The notes beneath the pieces were generated by a model, which made no database searches, was not told the DNA's origin, and saw only the letters and a program-made list of their open reading frames with translations. The translations under genes were made by a program, and so were the position numbers. A stretch of DNA of 64,000 bases, taken from Pseudomonas sp. ISL-84 (GTDB lineage Bacteria; Bacillota; Bacilli; Bacillales; Cytobacillaceae). Position 1 is the stretch's first letter. Each line of letters starts with the position of its first letter. Shown here in pieces: positions 15,389 through 32,801 of this stretch. The stretch lies in NCBI GenBank assembly GCA_018613035.1, contig JAGGRA010000021.1:1-64000 (forward strand), read 5' to 3'.

Positions 15389-15794
15389 CTTTAATAGTTC
15401 GATAATAGGTTATTTAACTGGATAGCAAGCGTTGAATGTAACCATTCTCCCACACTTGTATACAAGAAAAACTGGATTTCTGCTATCAAAGCTTATTGGA
15501 TGCCTATTATGCCTCCCTATTAAAAGCTCATAGTTAAGCAGTATGGTGGTTCTTGCTATTAAAAAAGCCTGCACCTCTTTCCGTCAGACAGATATCCTGT
15601 CCTTCGCAATAATAGAAATCGGAAGAGGTGCGTGAGCTAGACGAGACAGTGTACCAGGAAAAAGGAGAGCCTCTAAGAAGGCTGAGTACAAAAAACTTTC
15701 ATCCTGTTTAAAAGATGTACATGCTCATCATAACGCTCGTTTTTTGGCTTGGTTAACGGACACCTTACAAATTCAGGAAGGTATCCACGTTATA
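15389..15794. other. Non-coding region between rplQ and the ecf operon
   Basis: No gene with start and ribosome site is seen. It contains a long hairpin at 15571-15631 (listed separately) and AT-rich sequence. A plus-strand frame of about 60 codons at 15639-15821 has no start codon and runs into the rplQ terminator; I treat it as chance. Confidence 0.4.
15561..15631 (-). terminator. Long hairpin followed by T run
   Basis: GCACCTCTT/AAGAGGTGC (outer, 15623-15631 with 15571-15579), then CGG/CCG, with an inner GACAG/CTGTC hairpin at 15587-15601. On the minus strand it is followed by AGGC and six T. It looks like a second terminator for the alpha operon, although the stem is longer and branched. 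Confidence 0.5.
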
Positions 15795-15842
15795 GAAAAA
15801 GGGCAAAGAACAAGTTTCTGATTAAACTGTCCCGCGCCCTTT
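15795..15842 (-). terminator. rplQ terminator
   Basis: AAAGGGC (15842-15836) pairs with GCCCTTT (15804-15798), with inner ACAGTTT/AAACTTGT pairs, then TTTTTC on the minus strand. Ends the S10-spc-alpha transcript. Confidence 0.7.
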
Positions 15843-15851
15843 CCTTTAAAA

Positions 15852-16238
<387 letters not shown>

Positions 16239-16292
16239 TCATTCAATCTGCTGAAAGCATACATAAAATGATAACTAACTAATGTTAACTTA

Positions 16293-17237
16293 TCAATCGT
16301 CTTTACGTAAGCCCAGTCCAAGATCTTCTAATTTATGTTTTACTTCCTCAAGAGACTTTCTGCCCAAGTTGCGAACCTTCATCATATCCTCTTCAGTCTT
16401 ATTAGCTAACTCCTGAACAGTATTGATGCCAGCACGCTTTAAACAGTTGTAAGAACGTACAGAAAGATCCAGTTCTTCAATTGTCATCTCAAGTACTTTC
16501 TCTTTTTGATCTTCTTCTTTTTCAACCATGATTTCGGCATTTTGAGCTTCGTCAGTCAAACCGACAAAGATATTCAAATGCTCAGTTAAGATCTTCGCTC
16601 CAAGTGCAACCGCATCTTGAGGACCTGTACTTCCGTCAGTCCAAACATCGAATGTTAACTTATCATAGTTAGTCATTTGCCCTACACGTGTATTCTCTAC
16701 CTGGTATGAAACACGAGCTACTGGAGTGTAGATGGAATCGATCGGAATCACACCAATTGGCTGATCTTCTCTCTTGTTTTGGTCAGCTGGTGTATAGCCG
16801 CGTCCACGCTTCGCCGTTAAGCGCATGCGCAAGTGGGCATTTGAACCAAGAGTGGCGATATGAAGATCCGGATTAAGGATTTCAACATCACTGTCATGGG
16901 TAACGTCAGCTGCTTTTACTACACCTTCACCCTGTACATCTATTTCTAATGTCTTTTCTTCATCAGAGTAGATTTTAAGTGCTAGTTTTTTAATGTTTAA
17001 AATGATAGATGTTACATCTTCTACGACGCCTTCAATTGTTGAGAACTCATGAAGTACCCCATCAATTTGGATCGATGTGACAGCGGCACCTGGGAGTGAG
17101 GATAAAAGGATACGACGTAAGGAGTTACCCAAAGTTGTACCATACCCACGCTCAAGTGGCTCTACGACGAACTTGCCGTACTTGGCATCATCGCTGATCT
17201 CAACCGTTTCGATTTTTGGTTTTTCTATTTCGATCAT
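16293..17237 (-). CDS. rpoA: RNA polymerase subunit alpha
   Basis: Alpha dimer scaffold and UP-element/activator-binding subunit. 314 aa from ATG 17237 with GGAGGG upstream; a TTG directly before it is not used in homologues. The N-terminal domain (1-228) has [17 protein letters not shown]; an acidic linker follows; the C-terminal domain (about 245-310) has [14 protein letters not shown] and [13 protein letters not shown] with the 265-determinant Arg. It sits between rpsK and rplQ, the standard place. Confidence 0.99.
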   Translation of the reverse strand: MIEIEKPKIETVEISDDAKYGKFVVEPLERGYGTTLGNSLRRILLSSLPGAAVTSIQIDGVLHEFSTIEGVVEDVTSIILNIKKLALKIYSDEEKTLEIDVQGEGVVKAADVTHDSDVEILNPDLHIATLGSNAHLRMRLTAKRGRGYTPADQNKREDQPIGVIPIDSIYTPVARVSYQVENTRVGQMTNYDKLTFDVWTDGSTGPQDAVALGAKILTEHLNIFVGLTDEAQNAEIMVEKEEDQKEKVLEMTIEELDLSVRSYNCLKRAGINTVQELANKTEEDMMKVRNLGRKSLEEVKHKLEDLGLGLRKDD

Positions 17238-17411
17238 CAAAATATACCCTCCTTCAAAACGTCGAAACCCCGGCTAGCAATCTCTAACCGAAATTCCCCC
17301 ATGTATACGTTCCCGTTTTGTGCACAACAACTGGAATAATTGTTCTGTATGAGCTAAAAAATTAGTATCATATCCCATTATAGACAAGGATACAAAATCT
17401 ATACAGAAAAA
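17238..17411 (-). other. rpsK-rpoA spacer with possible internal promoter
   Basis: 174 nt, long for this cluster. On the minus strand a TATAAT (17377-17382) is preceded by a poor -35 at 17 nt. It may give extra rpoA expression. No ORF or strong hairpin. Confidence 0.3.
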
Positions 17412-17801
<390 letters not shown>

Positions 17802-17822
17802 TTATAGTACCTCCTTTACCGA

Positions 17823-18191
<369 letters not shown>

Positions 18192-18210
18192 TTAGCGCAC
18201 CTCCTTCATT

Positions 18211-18555
<345 letters not shown>

Positions 18556-18578
<23 letters not shown>

Positions 18579-18891
18579 TGAACGATTCTCCCTTCTTCAT
18601 ATCATATACGAATTCATTTACATACTTTGCAAGAGCAAAGCGCAACTTTCCGTTTGTTACACGGCCGGTCTCTTTGAGACTGCTCTGAACTTCTGGAGAG
18701 ATATAATTAAGCAATTGCAGATGCTGAATGTTCTTTTTCTTCGGGTGATCGAATTTCTTCTTATCACCGTCTGCAAGCAAAACAAACCTTTCATCCATCA
18801 ACCTTATAATTATAGCATATTGACCAGCATCGCGCCCGCGTTTGATCAAAACAATTTGACCAGGCTGCGGATTCGAATCAGAATCAACCAA
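18556..18891 (-). CDS. KOW-domain RNA-binding protein
   Basis: A small protein of the type found between map and infA in Bacillus, with a KOW motif at the N-terminus ([19 protein letters not shown], about 9-27) as in ribosomal L14e/L24-like proteins. Function is not established; an RNA or ribosome role is inferred. I prefer TTG at 18891 (111 aa) with GGTGAT five nt upstream; GTG at 18906 is an alternative with poorer spacing. Its end overlaps infA. Confidence 0.85.
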
Positions 18892-18907
18892 TGGAATCAC
18901 CTGCACC

Positions 18908-20313
<1,406 letters not shown>

Positions 20314-20360
20314 CTAGTCTCTAAATGGTTTTAGGGAACACGCTGTCCCCTTCAACCAAA

Positions 20361-21656
20361 TTATTTTATGAAACCTTTATAATGACGCTTAACCAGCTGT
20401 GCTTCAAGCTGCTTCATTGTTTCAAGTGCAACACCGACAACGATTAGCAGGCTAGTGCCCCCAATTTGTGCAGATTCAGGCAATCCAGCGATATTTATAA
20501 AAAATACCGGCAGAATTGAAATAACTGTTAGGAACAGCGCACCAACAAATGTTAAACGGTATAAGACGCGAGTCAAATATTCCTGTGTGTTATTTCCTGG
20601 ACGAATGCCCGGGATATAACCGCCCTGCTTCTTCAAGTTTTCCGCAACTTGCTCCGGATTCACCTGAATGAAAGCATAGAAATAAGTAAAAGCAATAATT
20701 AATGCACTATAAATGACCATTCCGATTGGAGTCGTATAGTCAAATATTCTTTGAACCCATAACGTGACATCATTCTGTTCGAAGAAACCCGCAATGGTTC
20801 TTGGAGTAATGATAAATGAAATGGCAAAGATTACTGGAATTACTCCAGCTGCATTAACTTTTAACGGAAGATGTGTAGATTGTCCGCCAGCAGAATTTTT
20901 TCCTGCTGTCACACGCTTAGCGTATTGAATAGGAATTTTTCTTAATGCTTGCTGGATAAAGATTGTACCCACAACAATAGCAACAACTGCGATTAAGATA
21001 AGCAATACTGTCACAATGCGAAGGAATAACTGTTCTCCTGCATTTTCAAATTGCTGTGCATAGATCTGATTTACCGTTGAAGGAATACCAGCTACGATAC
21101 CAGCAAAGATAATGATGGAGATTCCATTGCCTACGCCTTTTGATGTAATTTGCTCACCAAGCCACATCAAAAATGCAGTTCCGGCAGTCAATACTACAGC
21201 AATTAACAAATATGATCCTATTCCCGGATTCTCAATCAGCATTCCGCCTGCAAGGTTATTAAAGCCATAAGACATACCGAGAGCCTGGATAAAACCAAGC
21301 ACGATAGTAAAGTAACGGGTAAACTGAGCTAACTTACGGCGTCCAACCTCACCTTGCTTAGACCATTCCGTAAACTTAGGTACTACATCCATCTGCAAAA
21401 GCTGCACGATAATGGAAGCAGTAATATACGGCATGATCCCCATAGCAAGGATCGAGAAGTTAAGGAGCGCCCCGCCGCCGAATGTATTCAGGACACCGAA
21501 TACATTAAGTTCATCCTGGGCTTTTAACAGATCAGCATTTACGCCCGGTACAGGAATAAATGTACCGATGCGAAATACGATCAGCATTAGTAGGGTGAAA
21601 ATAATCTTTCGTCTTATATCACCCACACGCATAAAATTGGAGATTGTCTGAAACAT
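20361..21656 (-). CDS. secY: SecY, translocase channel subunit
   Basis: Pore-forming subunit of the SecYEG translocon. 431 aa with ten hydrophobic segments. Family blocks: [32 protein letters not shown], cytoplasmic loops with [10 protein letters not shown] and [10 protein letters not shown]. Its ATG overlaps the rplO stop by one base (TAATG). secE is at 48 kb in the same window. Confidence 0.99.
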   Translation of the reverse strand: MFQTISNFMRVGDIRRKIIFTLLMLIVFRIGTFIPVPGVNADLLKAQDELNVFGVLNTFGGGALLNFSILAMGIMPYITASIIVQLLQMDVVPKFTEWSKQGEVGRRKLAQFTRYFTIVLGFIQALGMSYGFNNLAGGMLIENPGIGSYLLIAVVLTAGTAFLMWLGEQITSKGVGNGISIIIFAGIVAGIPSTVNQIYAQQFENAGEQLFLRIVTVLLILIAVVAIVVGTIFIQQALRKIPIQYAKRVTAGKNSAGGQSTHLPLKVNAAGVIPVIFAISFIITPRTIAGFFEQNDVTLWVQRIFDYTTPIGMVIYSALIIAFTYFYAFIQVNPEQVAENLKKQGGYIPGIRPGNNTQEYLTRVLYRLTFVGALFLTVISILPVFFINIAGLPESAQIGGTSLLIVVGVALETMKQLEAQLVKRHYKGFIK

Positions 21657-22096
21657 TAAATCACCTCAGTTTTACCGCCGGCAGCTTCAATAGCTTCCTT
21701 TGCAGCAGAGGAGAATTTATGAGCTTTTACTGTAAGCTTTTTCTCAACTTTGCCTTTAGCAAGAATCTTGATTCCTGCTTTTTCATTGCTTACTACACCA
21801 GTTTCGATAAGAAGCTCAGGTGTTACTTCTGCTCCGTCTTCGAAACGGTTTAGAGCATCAAGGTTCACAACCGCGTATTCTTTACGGTTGATGTTAGTGA
21901 AACCGCGCTTTGGTAAGCGTTGGAATAAAGGTGTTTGACCACCCTCGAATCCAGGACGGACACCGCCGCCAGAACGAGCGTTTTGACCTTTATGACCCTT
22001 ACCAGCAGTTTTACCGTTACCGGAACCGATACCACGGCCTTTGCGTTTGCGTTCTTGACGAGAACCTTCTGCAGGCTTTAATTCATGAAGTTTCAT
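21656..22096 (-). CDS. rplO: 50S ribosomal protein L15
   Basis: Large-subunit assembly protein. 146 aa. Glycine/basic N-terminus [20 protein letters not shown] with [19 protein letters not shown], then [24 protein letters not shown] precedes the ATG. Joined to secY by a one-base overlap. Confidence 0.99.
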   Translation of the reverse strand: MKLHELKPAEGSRQERKRKGRGIGSGNGKTAGKGHKGQNARSGGGVRPGFEGGQTPLFQRLPKRGFTNINRKEYAVVNLDALNRFEDGAEVTPELLIETGVVSNEKAGIKILAKGKVEKKLTVKAHKFSSAAKEAIEAAGGKTEVI

Positions 22097-22128
22097 GTTG
22101 GCACCTCCTTATTTGTAGAAGAATAGAA

Positions 22129-22311
22129 TTATTTTTCTTTTACCACAACAAGGTGAGCAACTTTGTTGATCATTCCGCGGATAGCAGGATTATCTTGATG
22201 CTCAACTGTTTGGTGCATTTTACGTAAGCCAAGAGCCTTAACTGTTTCGCGCTGGTCTTGCGGGCGACCAATCACGCTGCGAGTGAGGGTAACTTCTAGT
22301 TTATTCGCCAT
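22129..22311 (-). CDS. rpmD: 50S ribosomal protein L30
   Basis: 60 aa, the usual short form: [37 protein letters not shown] and [12 protein letters not shown]. Lies between rpsE and rplO as in all Bacillus spc operons. Confidence 0.99.
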   Translation of the reverse strand: MANKLEVTLTRSVIGRPQDQRETVKALGLRKMHQTVEHQDNPAIRGMINKVAHLVVVKEK

Positions 22312-22324
22312 TTGATATCCCTCC

Positions 22325-22846
<522 letters not shown>

Positions 22847-22849
22847 CTA

Positions 22850-23212
22850 TTAAAATTCTAAGCCATTTTCACGTGCTGCATCTGCTAATGCTTGAACACG
22901 TCCATGATATAGATAGCCACCACGATCGAAAACGATAGCTTTAACGCCTTTTTCGACTGCGCGTTTAGCAACTAATTCTCCAACCTTTACTGCTGCATCA
23001 ACGTTTCCAGTAGCATCAAGGCTTACTTCTTTATCTAATGTAGAAGCACTTGCTACAGTTACTCCATTTACATCATCAATAAGTTGAGCATAAATGTGTT
23101 TGTTTGAACGATACACATTTAAACGAGGACGAGCCGCAGTTCCAGAAAGCTTCGCACGCACACGAGCATGTCTTTTCTTACGAACTGCATTTTTATCAGC
23201 CTTCGTAATCAT
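22850..23212 (-). CDS. rplR: 50S ribosomal protein L18
   Basis: Binds 5S rRNA in the central protuberance. 120 aa; [37 protein letters not shown] and [20 protein letters not shown] are typical. Good AAAGGAGT site before the ATG. Confidence 0.99.
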   Translation of the reverse strand: MITKADKNAVRKKRHARVRAKLSGTAARPRLNVYRSNKHIYAQLIDDVNGVTVASASTLDKEVSLDATGNVDAAVKVGELVAKRAVEKGVKAIVFDRGGYLYHGRVQALADAARENGLEF

Positions 23213-23244
23213 TTAGGTCACTCCTTTCGTTTACCTATGCGGCA

Positions 23245-23781
23245 TTACTTACCTGTTTTACCTTCTTTACGACGAACATATTCGCCTTCATAACGGATAC
23301 CTTTGCCTTTATAAGGCTCTGGAGGACGAACTTCACGGATGTTGGCAGCTAGTGCACCAACACGCTCTTTGTTAGTACCTTTAACAATAATCTTTGTGTT
23401 AGATGGCACTTCAACTTCAAGACCTTCTTCAGGCTCAATTTCAACAGGATGAGAGTAACCAACGTTTAAAACAAGCTTTTTGCCTTGTTTTTGAGCACGG
23501 TAACCGACACCAATAAGCTCAAGTCCTCTTTCAAATCCCTTAGACACACCCTCAACCATGTTAGCAAGAAGTGCGCGAGTTGTGCCGTGCAAAGCGCGGT
23601 GTTCTTTTGCTTCTGATGGACGAGAAACGTTAATTACGTTTTCTTCCACCTTGATTTCGATATCTGGGTTGAATGAACGTGAAAGTTCACCTTTAGGACC
23701 CTTTACAGTAACAGTGTTCTTGTCAAGAGTAACAGTAACACCAGATGGAATTTCGATTGGTTTTTTACCTATACGAGACAT
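23245..23781 (-). CDS. rplF: 50S ribosomal protein L6
   Basis: Binds 23S rRNA near the sarcin-ricin loop. 178 aa with two similar alpha/beta domains; [28 protein letters not shown] and the C-terminal [14 protein letters not shown] are visible. GGAGGTGC precedes the start. Confidence 0.99.
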   Translation of the reverse strand: MSRIGKKPIEIPSGVTVTLDKNTVTVKGPKGELSRSFNPDIEIKVEENVINVSRPSEAKEHRALHGTTRALLANMVEGVSKGFERGLELIGVGYRAQKQGKKLVLNVGYSHPVEIEPEEGLEVEVPSNTKIIVKGTNKERVGALAANIREVRPPEPYKGKGIRYEGEYVRRKEGKTGK

Positions 23782-23812
23782 TTAATTGCACCTCCATTCA
23801 TGAAAAACTCTA

Positions 23813-24211
23813 TTACCAAACGTATGCTAAAACTTCTCCGCCGACTTGTTTAGCGCGAGCTTCTTTATCAGTTAGAACTCCTTGAGAAGTAGAAACTAGT
23901 GCGATTCCAAGACCGTTAAGTACGCGAGGTACTTCGTCAGCCTTTGCGTATACACGAAGACCAGGCTTACTGATACGCTTAAGACCAGTGATAACGCGTT
24001 CGTTGTTTGAACCATATTTCAAGAAAATGCGGATGATACCCTGCTTGTTGTCTTCGATAAGCTCAACATCACGCACAAAACCTTCACGCTTTAAGATATC
24101 AGCAATTTCCTTTTTGATATTAGAAGCAGGAACTTCTAATTTTTCGTGACGAACCATATTCGCATTACGGATGCGAGTTAGCAAGTCTGCAATTGGATCT
24201 GTCATGACCAT
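23813..24211 (-). CDS. rpsH: 30S ribosomal protein S8
   Basis: Primary 16S-binding protein. 132 aa starting [19 protein letters not shown] as in B. subtilis. C-terminal [20 protein letters not shown] is conserved. In E. coli S8 represses the spc operon; whether this happens here cannot be seen. Confidence 0.99.
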   Translation of the reverse strand: MVMTDPIADLLTRIRNANMVRHEKLEVPASNIKKEIADILKREGFVRDVELIEDNKQGIIRIFLKYGSNNERVITGLKRISKPGLRVYAKADEVPRVLNGLGIALVSTSQGVLTDKEARAKQVGGEVLAYVW

Positions 24212-24240
24212 TGTTTTTACCTCCTTCCCATAGTTGGGGT

Positions 24241-24444
<204 letters not shown>

Positions 24445-24451
24445 TTAGCGA

Positions 24452-24991
24452 TTACTTTTGGAATGGCATTCCAAATTGAGTTAAAAGTTCACGAGCTTCT
24501 TCATCAGTGTTAGCTGTAGTTACGATAACGATATCCATACCACGAACTTTGCTTACTTTATCGTAATCAATCTCAGGGAAGATCAACTGTTCTTTGACAC
24601 CTAGAGTATAGTTACCACGGCCGTCAAAAGACTTCTTGGAAATACCGCGGAAGTCACGTACACGTGGAAGAGATACAGATACTAACTTATCAAAGAATTC
24701 ATACATGCGCTCTCCACGAAGAGTAACTTTTGCACCGATTGGCATACCTTCACGAAGGCGGAAACCAGCGATTGATTTCTTAGCACGAGTGATAACAGGC
24801 TTTTGACCAGTGATCAACGTTAATTCCTCAACTGCTTTATCAAGTGCTTTTGCGTTCTGAACAGCGTCACCAACACCCATGTTGATAACGATTTTATCAA
24901 GCTTAGGTACTTGCATAACTGATTTATAGTTAAACTTGCTCATTAGAGCAGGAGTAATTTCTTTTACTTGTTTTTCTTTTAGGCGGTTCAT
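24452..24991 (-). CDS. rplE: 50S ribosomal protein L5
   Basis: Binds 5S rRNA and contacts P-site tRNA. 179 aa: [54 protein letters not shown] (two blocks), [20 protein letters not shown]. Between rplX and rpsN. Confidence 0.99.
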   Translation of the reverse strand: MNRLKEKQVKEITPALMSKFNYKSVMQVPKLDKIVINMGVGDAVQNAKALDKAVEELTLITGQKPVITRAKKSIAGFRLREGMPIGAKVTLRGERMYEFFDKLVSVSLPRVRDFRGISKKSFDGRGNYTLGVKEQLIFPEIDYDKVSKVRGMDIVIVTTANTDEEARELLTQFGMPFQK

Positions 24992-25017
24992 TCATTGTAC
25001 CTCCCTTCTTCTTTAAA

Positions 25018-25329
25018 CTATTTATCTAGAACTTCACCGGATTTTGTTGCTACACGTACTTTTTTGCCATCAACCGTTTTATAGCCTACACGAGTTGGTT
25101 CACCAGACTTAGGATCGATAGGCATAACGTTTGATACATGAACAGGTGCCTCTTGGCTGATAATTCCGCCTTGCGGATTCATCTGTGAAGGCTTTGAGTG
25201 TTTTTTTACAATGTTCACACCTTCAACAAGTACTCGACTTTGTTTAGGGAACGCTGCAAGAATAACGCCCGTTTTGCCTTTATCCTTACCAGAGATGACC
25301 ATAACTTTGTCACCTTTTTTCACATGCAT
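25018..25329 (-). CDS. rplX: 50S ribosomal protein L24
   Basis: Assembly initiator with a KOW motif: [20 protein letters not shown] at the N-terminus. I use the ATG at 25329, which has AAGGAGG 9 nt upstream (103 aa); eight more in-frame codons upstream have no ribosome site and do not match homologues. Confidence 0.98.
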   Translation of the reverse strand: MHVKKGDKVMVISGKDKGKTGVILAAFPKQSRVLVEGVNIVKKHSKPSQMNPQGGIISQEAPVHVSNVMPIDPKSGEPTRVGYKTVDGKKVRVATKSGEVLDK

Positions 25330-25365
25330 CTGTGCGCACCTCCTTAAAGGCAATTTGATTTGTTT

Positions 25366-25761
<396 letters not shown>

Positions 25762-25774
25762 TTATTCCGTACAA

Positions 25775-26038
25775 TTAGATAATTACTGCTTTTTCAACTA
25801 CTTCTACAAGACGGAAGCGTTTAGTCGCAGATAGTGGACGAGTTTCCATAATACGAACGATATCGCCCATTTTTGCTTCGTTTTGCTCATCATGAGCCTT
25901 AAACTTTTTAGAGTACTTAACGCGTTTACCGTATAAAGGATGCTTTTTGTAAGTTTCTACCAGGACTGTAACTGTCTTATCCATTTTGTCAGAAACGACG
26001 CGTCCAGTGTAAACTTTGCGTTGGTTGCGTTCACTCAT
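25775..26038 (-). CDS. rpsQ: 30S ribosomal protein S17
   Basis: OB-fold primary 16S binder. 87 aa: [38 protein letters not shown] and [16 protein letters not shown]. Between rpmC and rplN. Confidence 0.99.
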   Translation of the reverse strand: MSERNQRKVYTGRVVSDKMDKTVTVLVETYKKHPLYGKRVKYSKKFKAHDEQNEAKMGDIVRIMETRPLSATKRFRLVEVVEKAVII

Positions 26039-26059
26039 TGTGCGAACCTCCTCTCAATA

Positions 26060-27702
<1,643 letters not shown>

Positions 27703-27705
27703 TCA

Positions 27706-27984
27706 TTAACGTCTTGTTTTCTTATCATCATTGCCATGGCCTTTGTACGCACGAGTTGGAGCGAATTCTCCAAGCTTGTGGCCTACCATGTCTTCAGTGA
27801 TGTATACAGGCACATGTTTACGACCATCATAAACTGCGATTGTGTGTCCGATGAATTGCGGGAAGATCGTAGAACGGCGAGACCAAGTTTTAGTAACTTG
27901 TTTGCTTTCTGTTTCGTTTAGCTTTTCGATCTTTGTCATTAAATGTTCATCAACAAAAGGTCCTTTTTTTAAGCTGCGACCCAT
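27706..27984 (-). CDS. rpsS: 30S ribosomal protein S19
   Basis: Head protein bridging to L5. 92 aa: [40 protein letters not shown] and [19 protein letters not shown]. Between rplB and rplV. Confidence 0.99.
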   Translation of the reverse strand: MGRSLKKGPFVDEHLMTKIEKLNETESKQVTKTWSRRSTIFPQFIGHTIAVYDGRKHVPVYITEDMVGHKLGEFAPTRAYKGHGNDDKKTRR

Positions 27985-28044
27985 GATTGAACCTCCCTTC
28001 GTGATTGCTCTACGGTTCTTATGTGGAACCGTAGTACAATCCCG

Positions 28045-29188
<1,144 letters not shown>

Positions 29189-29189
<1 letters not shown>

Positions 29190-29812
29190 TATGCAAGCAC
29201 CTCCTCTACTTTTTCAACCGCTGCTTTTGTCATGATTAGCTTATCATGGTTTAAAACATCTAAAACAGTGATTCCAGAAGCAGATACAACTGTTACTCCA
29301 GGGATGTTGCGAGCAGATAATGCTACGTTCTCATCTAGGTCAGCAGTAACGATTAGTGCTTTTGAATCAACAGAAAGACCCGTTAATACACCTTTGAAGT
29401 CTTTTGTTTTAGGAGTTTCGAAAGCAAGGCCTTCTAATACTAGGATGTTTTCTTCTAATGCTTTAGAAGATAACGCAGATTTGATTGCCAAACGGCGAAC
29501 CTTTTTAGGTAATTTGTAGCTGTAACTGCGTGGTACAGGACCAAATACAGTACCGCCTCCGCGCCATTGTGGTGAACGGATGGAACCTTGACGAGCGCGA
29601 CCTGTGCCTTTCTGGCGCCATGGCTTGCGTCCTCCGCCCGCTACTTCAGAACGAATTTTAGTTTTATGAGTCCCTTGACGTAATGAAGCTCTTTGCATAA
29701 CAACCGCTTCAAATAATACGTGCTGGTTAGGCTCAACACCAAAGATCGCATCATTAAGTTCGATATCACCAACTTTAGATCCGCTTTGGTTAAACAATGC
29801 TACTTTCGGCAT
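29189..29812 (-). CDS. rplD: 50S ribosomal protein L4
   Basis: Tunnel-lining protein. 207 aa; the extended loop region [20 protein letters not shown] and [17 protein letters not shown] is intact (site of macrolide-resistance changes in other bacteria; sequence here looks wild type). In E. coli L4 represses the S10 operon; B. subtilis is thought not to use that mechanism. Confidence 0.99.
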
Positions 29813-29840
29813 TCTGTTTTCCTCCTTTCCGGTTTAATTA

Positions 29841-30467
29841 TTATGCTTTTACCGCACTTCTGATTTTTAATAATGCTTTTTTAGCACCAGGTACGTTTCC
29901 TTTGATCAATAGCAAGTTGCGCTCTACGTCAACTTTAACGATTTCAAGGTTTTGTACAGTGATTTGCTCTCCACCCATACGTCCAGGCAATAACTTACCT
30001 TTGAATACACGGTTTGGAGCTACAGGACCCATTGAACCCGGGCGACGGTGGTAACGTGAACCGTGTGCCATTGGTCCGCGAGACTGTCCGTGGCGCTTAA
30101 TGGCACCCTGGAAACCTTTACCCTTTGAGATTCCTGTTACATCAACAGTTTCGCCTTCGGCGAATACATCAACTTTGACTTCTTGACCAACTTCATATTG
30201 TCCTAAATCAGCTCCGCGGAATTCACGTACGAAGCGCTTAGGAGCAGTGTTTGCTTTTGCAACATGTCCTTTTTCAGGCTTGTTGGATAGCTTGTCGCGC
30301 TTATCTTCAAATCCGACTTGGATTGCTTCGTATCCATCAGTTTCAACTGATTTCTTTTGAAGAACAACGTTCGCAGCAGCCTCAACAACTGTTACCGGGA
30401 TAAGATCACCGTTTTCAGCAAATACTTGAGTCATACCAATCTTTCTTCCTAAGATTCCTTTGGTCAT
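29841..30467 (-). CDS. rplC: 50S ribosomal protein L3
   Basis: Starts 50S assembly and reaches the peptidyl transferase centre. 208 aa from ATG 30467 ([20 protein letters not shown]) with AGGAGG 10 nt upstream; a GTG three codons earlier lies on the Shine-Dalgarno. [20 protein letters not shown] and [13 protein letters not shown] are conserved. Confidence 0.98.
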   Translation of the reverse strand: MTKGILGRKIGMTQVFAENGDLIPVTVVEAAANVVLQKKSVETDGYEAIQVGFEDKRDKLSNKPEKGHVAKANTAPKRFVREFRGADLGQYEVGQEVKVDVFAEGETVDVTGISKGKGFQGAIKRHGQSRGPMAHGSRYHRRPGSMGPVAPNRVFKGKLLPGRMGGEQITVQNLEIVKVDVERNLLLIKGNVPGAKKALLKIRSAVKA

Positions 30468-30506
30468 TTCAGTCACACCTCCTATGTTTGTTGTTAAAAT
30501 TTATTA

Positions 30507-30946
<440 letters not shown>

Positions 30947-30975
30947 ATTATACAGAAACAAAAAATGAAATGCAA
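30947..30975 (-). promoter_or_regulatory. S10 operon promoter
   Basis: TTGCAT (30970-30975), 17-nt spacer and consensus TATAAT (30947-30952) on the minus strand. Strong sigma-A promoter for the rpsJ-to-rplQ transcript. Confidence 0.85.
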
Positions 30976-31452
30976 CAAGTAAATGTTATTTCTTTATGTT
31001 CCGCACACTTTTACTATTATAACGACTAACCCAAAAGTTTTCAATAGGAATAGAAGAAGTCTAAATATTTCATTTAGACACACTGCAGGAAAATGAAATG
31101 AATTAATTGGAGAATCTATACTATAGAAGAAACTCGGAAAAGCGAATTATCAAAAGGGAGCAGAAACAGCAAATAAAGACAATGAAATTCAATAGCATTT
31201 TTAATACTTATGAGTTCACCTTAGGCTCTGATCGGAACTATTATCACCTGTTAGTTCCCTTAATAACTAAATTCATGTTTCTGCAGGACAAAATTAAACT
31301 TTTCATTTGTGTTTAAATACTTAAGATTTTTCTTTGCAAAATTTTATGCAGGTATGACGCTATTCACGGCTTAGCTATGAATCATTTTCCATCAAGTATG
31401 AAACCGAAAATATATCCTCCCTTTCGGACAAAGAAATTATATATAAGAATGC
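30976..31452. other. AT-rich gap upstream of the S10 promoter
   Basis: About 480 nt without a supported gene. A plus-strand frame at 31107-31316 starts at TTG with no ribosome site and has no recognisable family. An 8-bp perfect inverted repeat GTCTAAAT/ATTTAGAC sits at 31059-31079. I see nothing else. Confidence 0.4.
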
Positions 31453-31484
31453 AAAAAAAACAGATGGGTCGTCACCCATCTGTT
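31453..31484 (-). terminator. tuf terminator
   Basis: ACAGATGGGT and ACCCATCTGT pair perfectly around a 4-nt loop, followed on the minus strand by eight T (31460-31453). Confidence 0.95.
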
Positions 31485-31492
31485 TAATATAA

Positions 31493-32680
<1,188 letters not shown>

Positions 32681-32723
32681 TTTGAAAAATCCTCCTTTAG
32701 AATATAAAAGTTAAGTATTTTGT

Positions 32724-32753
32724 TGCTGTGGAAAGGTTGCCCTATCCACAGCA
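32724..32753 (-). other. tuf leader hairpin
   Basis: TGCTGTGGA (32753-32745) and TCCACAGCA (32732-32724) pair perfectly around a 12-nt loop in the tuf 5' UTR. No T run follows. May stabilise the mRNA or be a processing site; function unknown. Confidence 0.5.
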
Positions 32754-32772
32754 CTTTATGCCTACAATAGTA

Positions 32773-32801
32773 GTTATACTTGATTAAAAAGGTAAAATCA
32801 A
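32773..32801 (-). promoter_or_regulatory. tuf promoter
   Basis: TTGATT (32796-32801), 17-nt spacer and TATAAC (32773-32778) on the minus strand, directly next to the fusA stop at 32802. Confidence 0.75.

Noticed and set aside
15639-15821. Open plus-strand stretch ending KGQRTSF in the rplQ-ecfA1 gap
   Set aside because: No start codon or ribosome site, and it overlaps the rplQ terminator; about 60 open codons is possible by chance. Could be a gene remnant but I cannot support it.
31107-31316. 69-codon plus-strand frame upstream of the S10 promoter
   Set aside because: TTG start with no Shine-Dalgarno, AT-driven composition (many Asn, Lys, Ile), wrong strand for the cluster and no recognisable domain.
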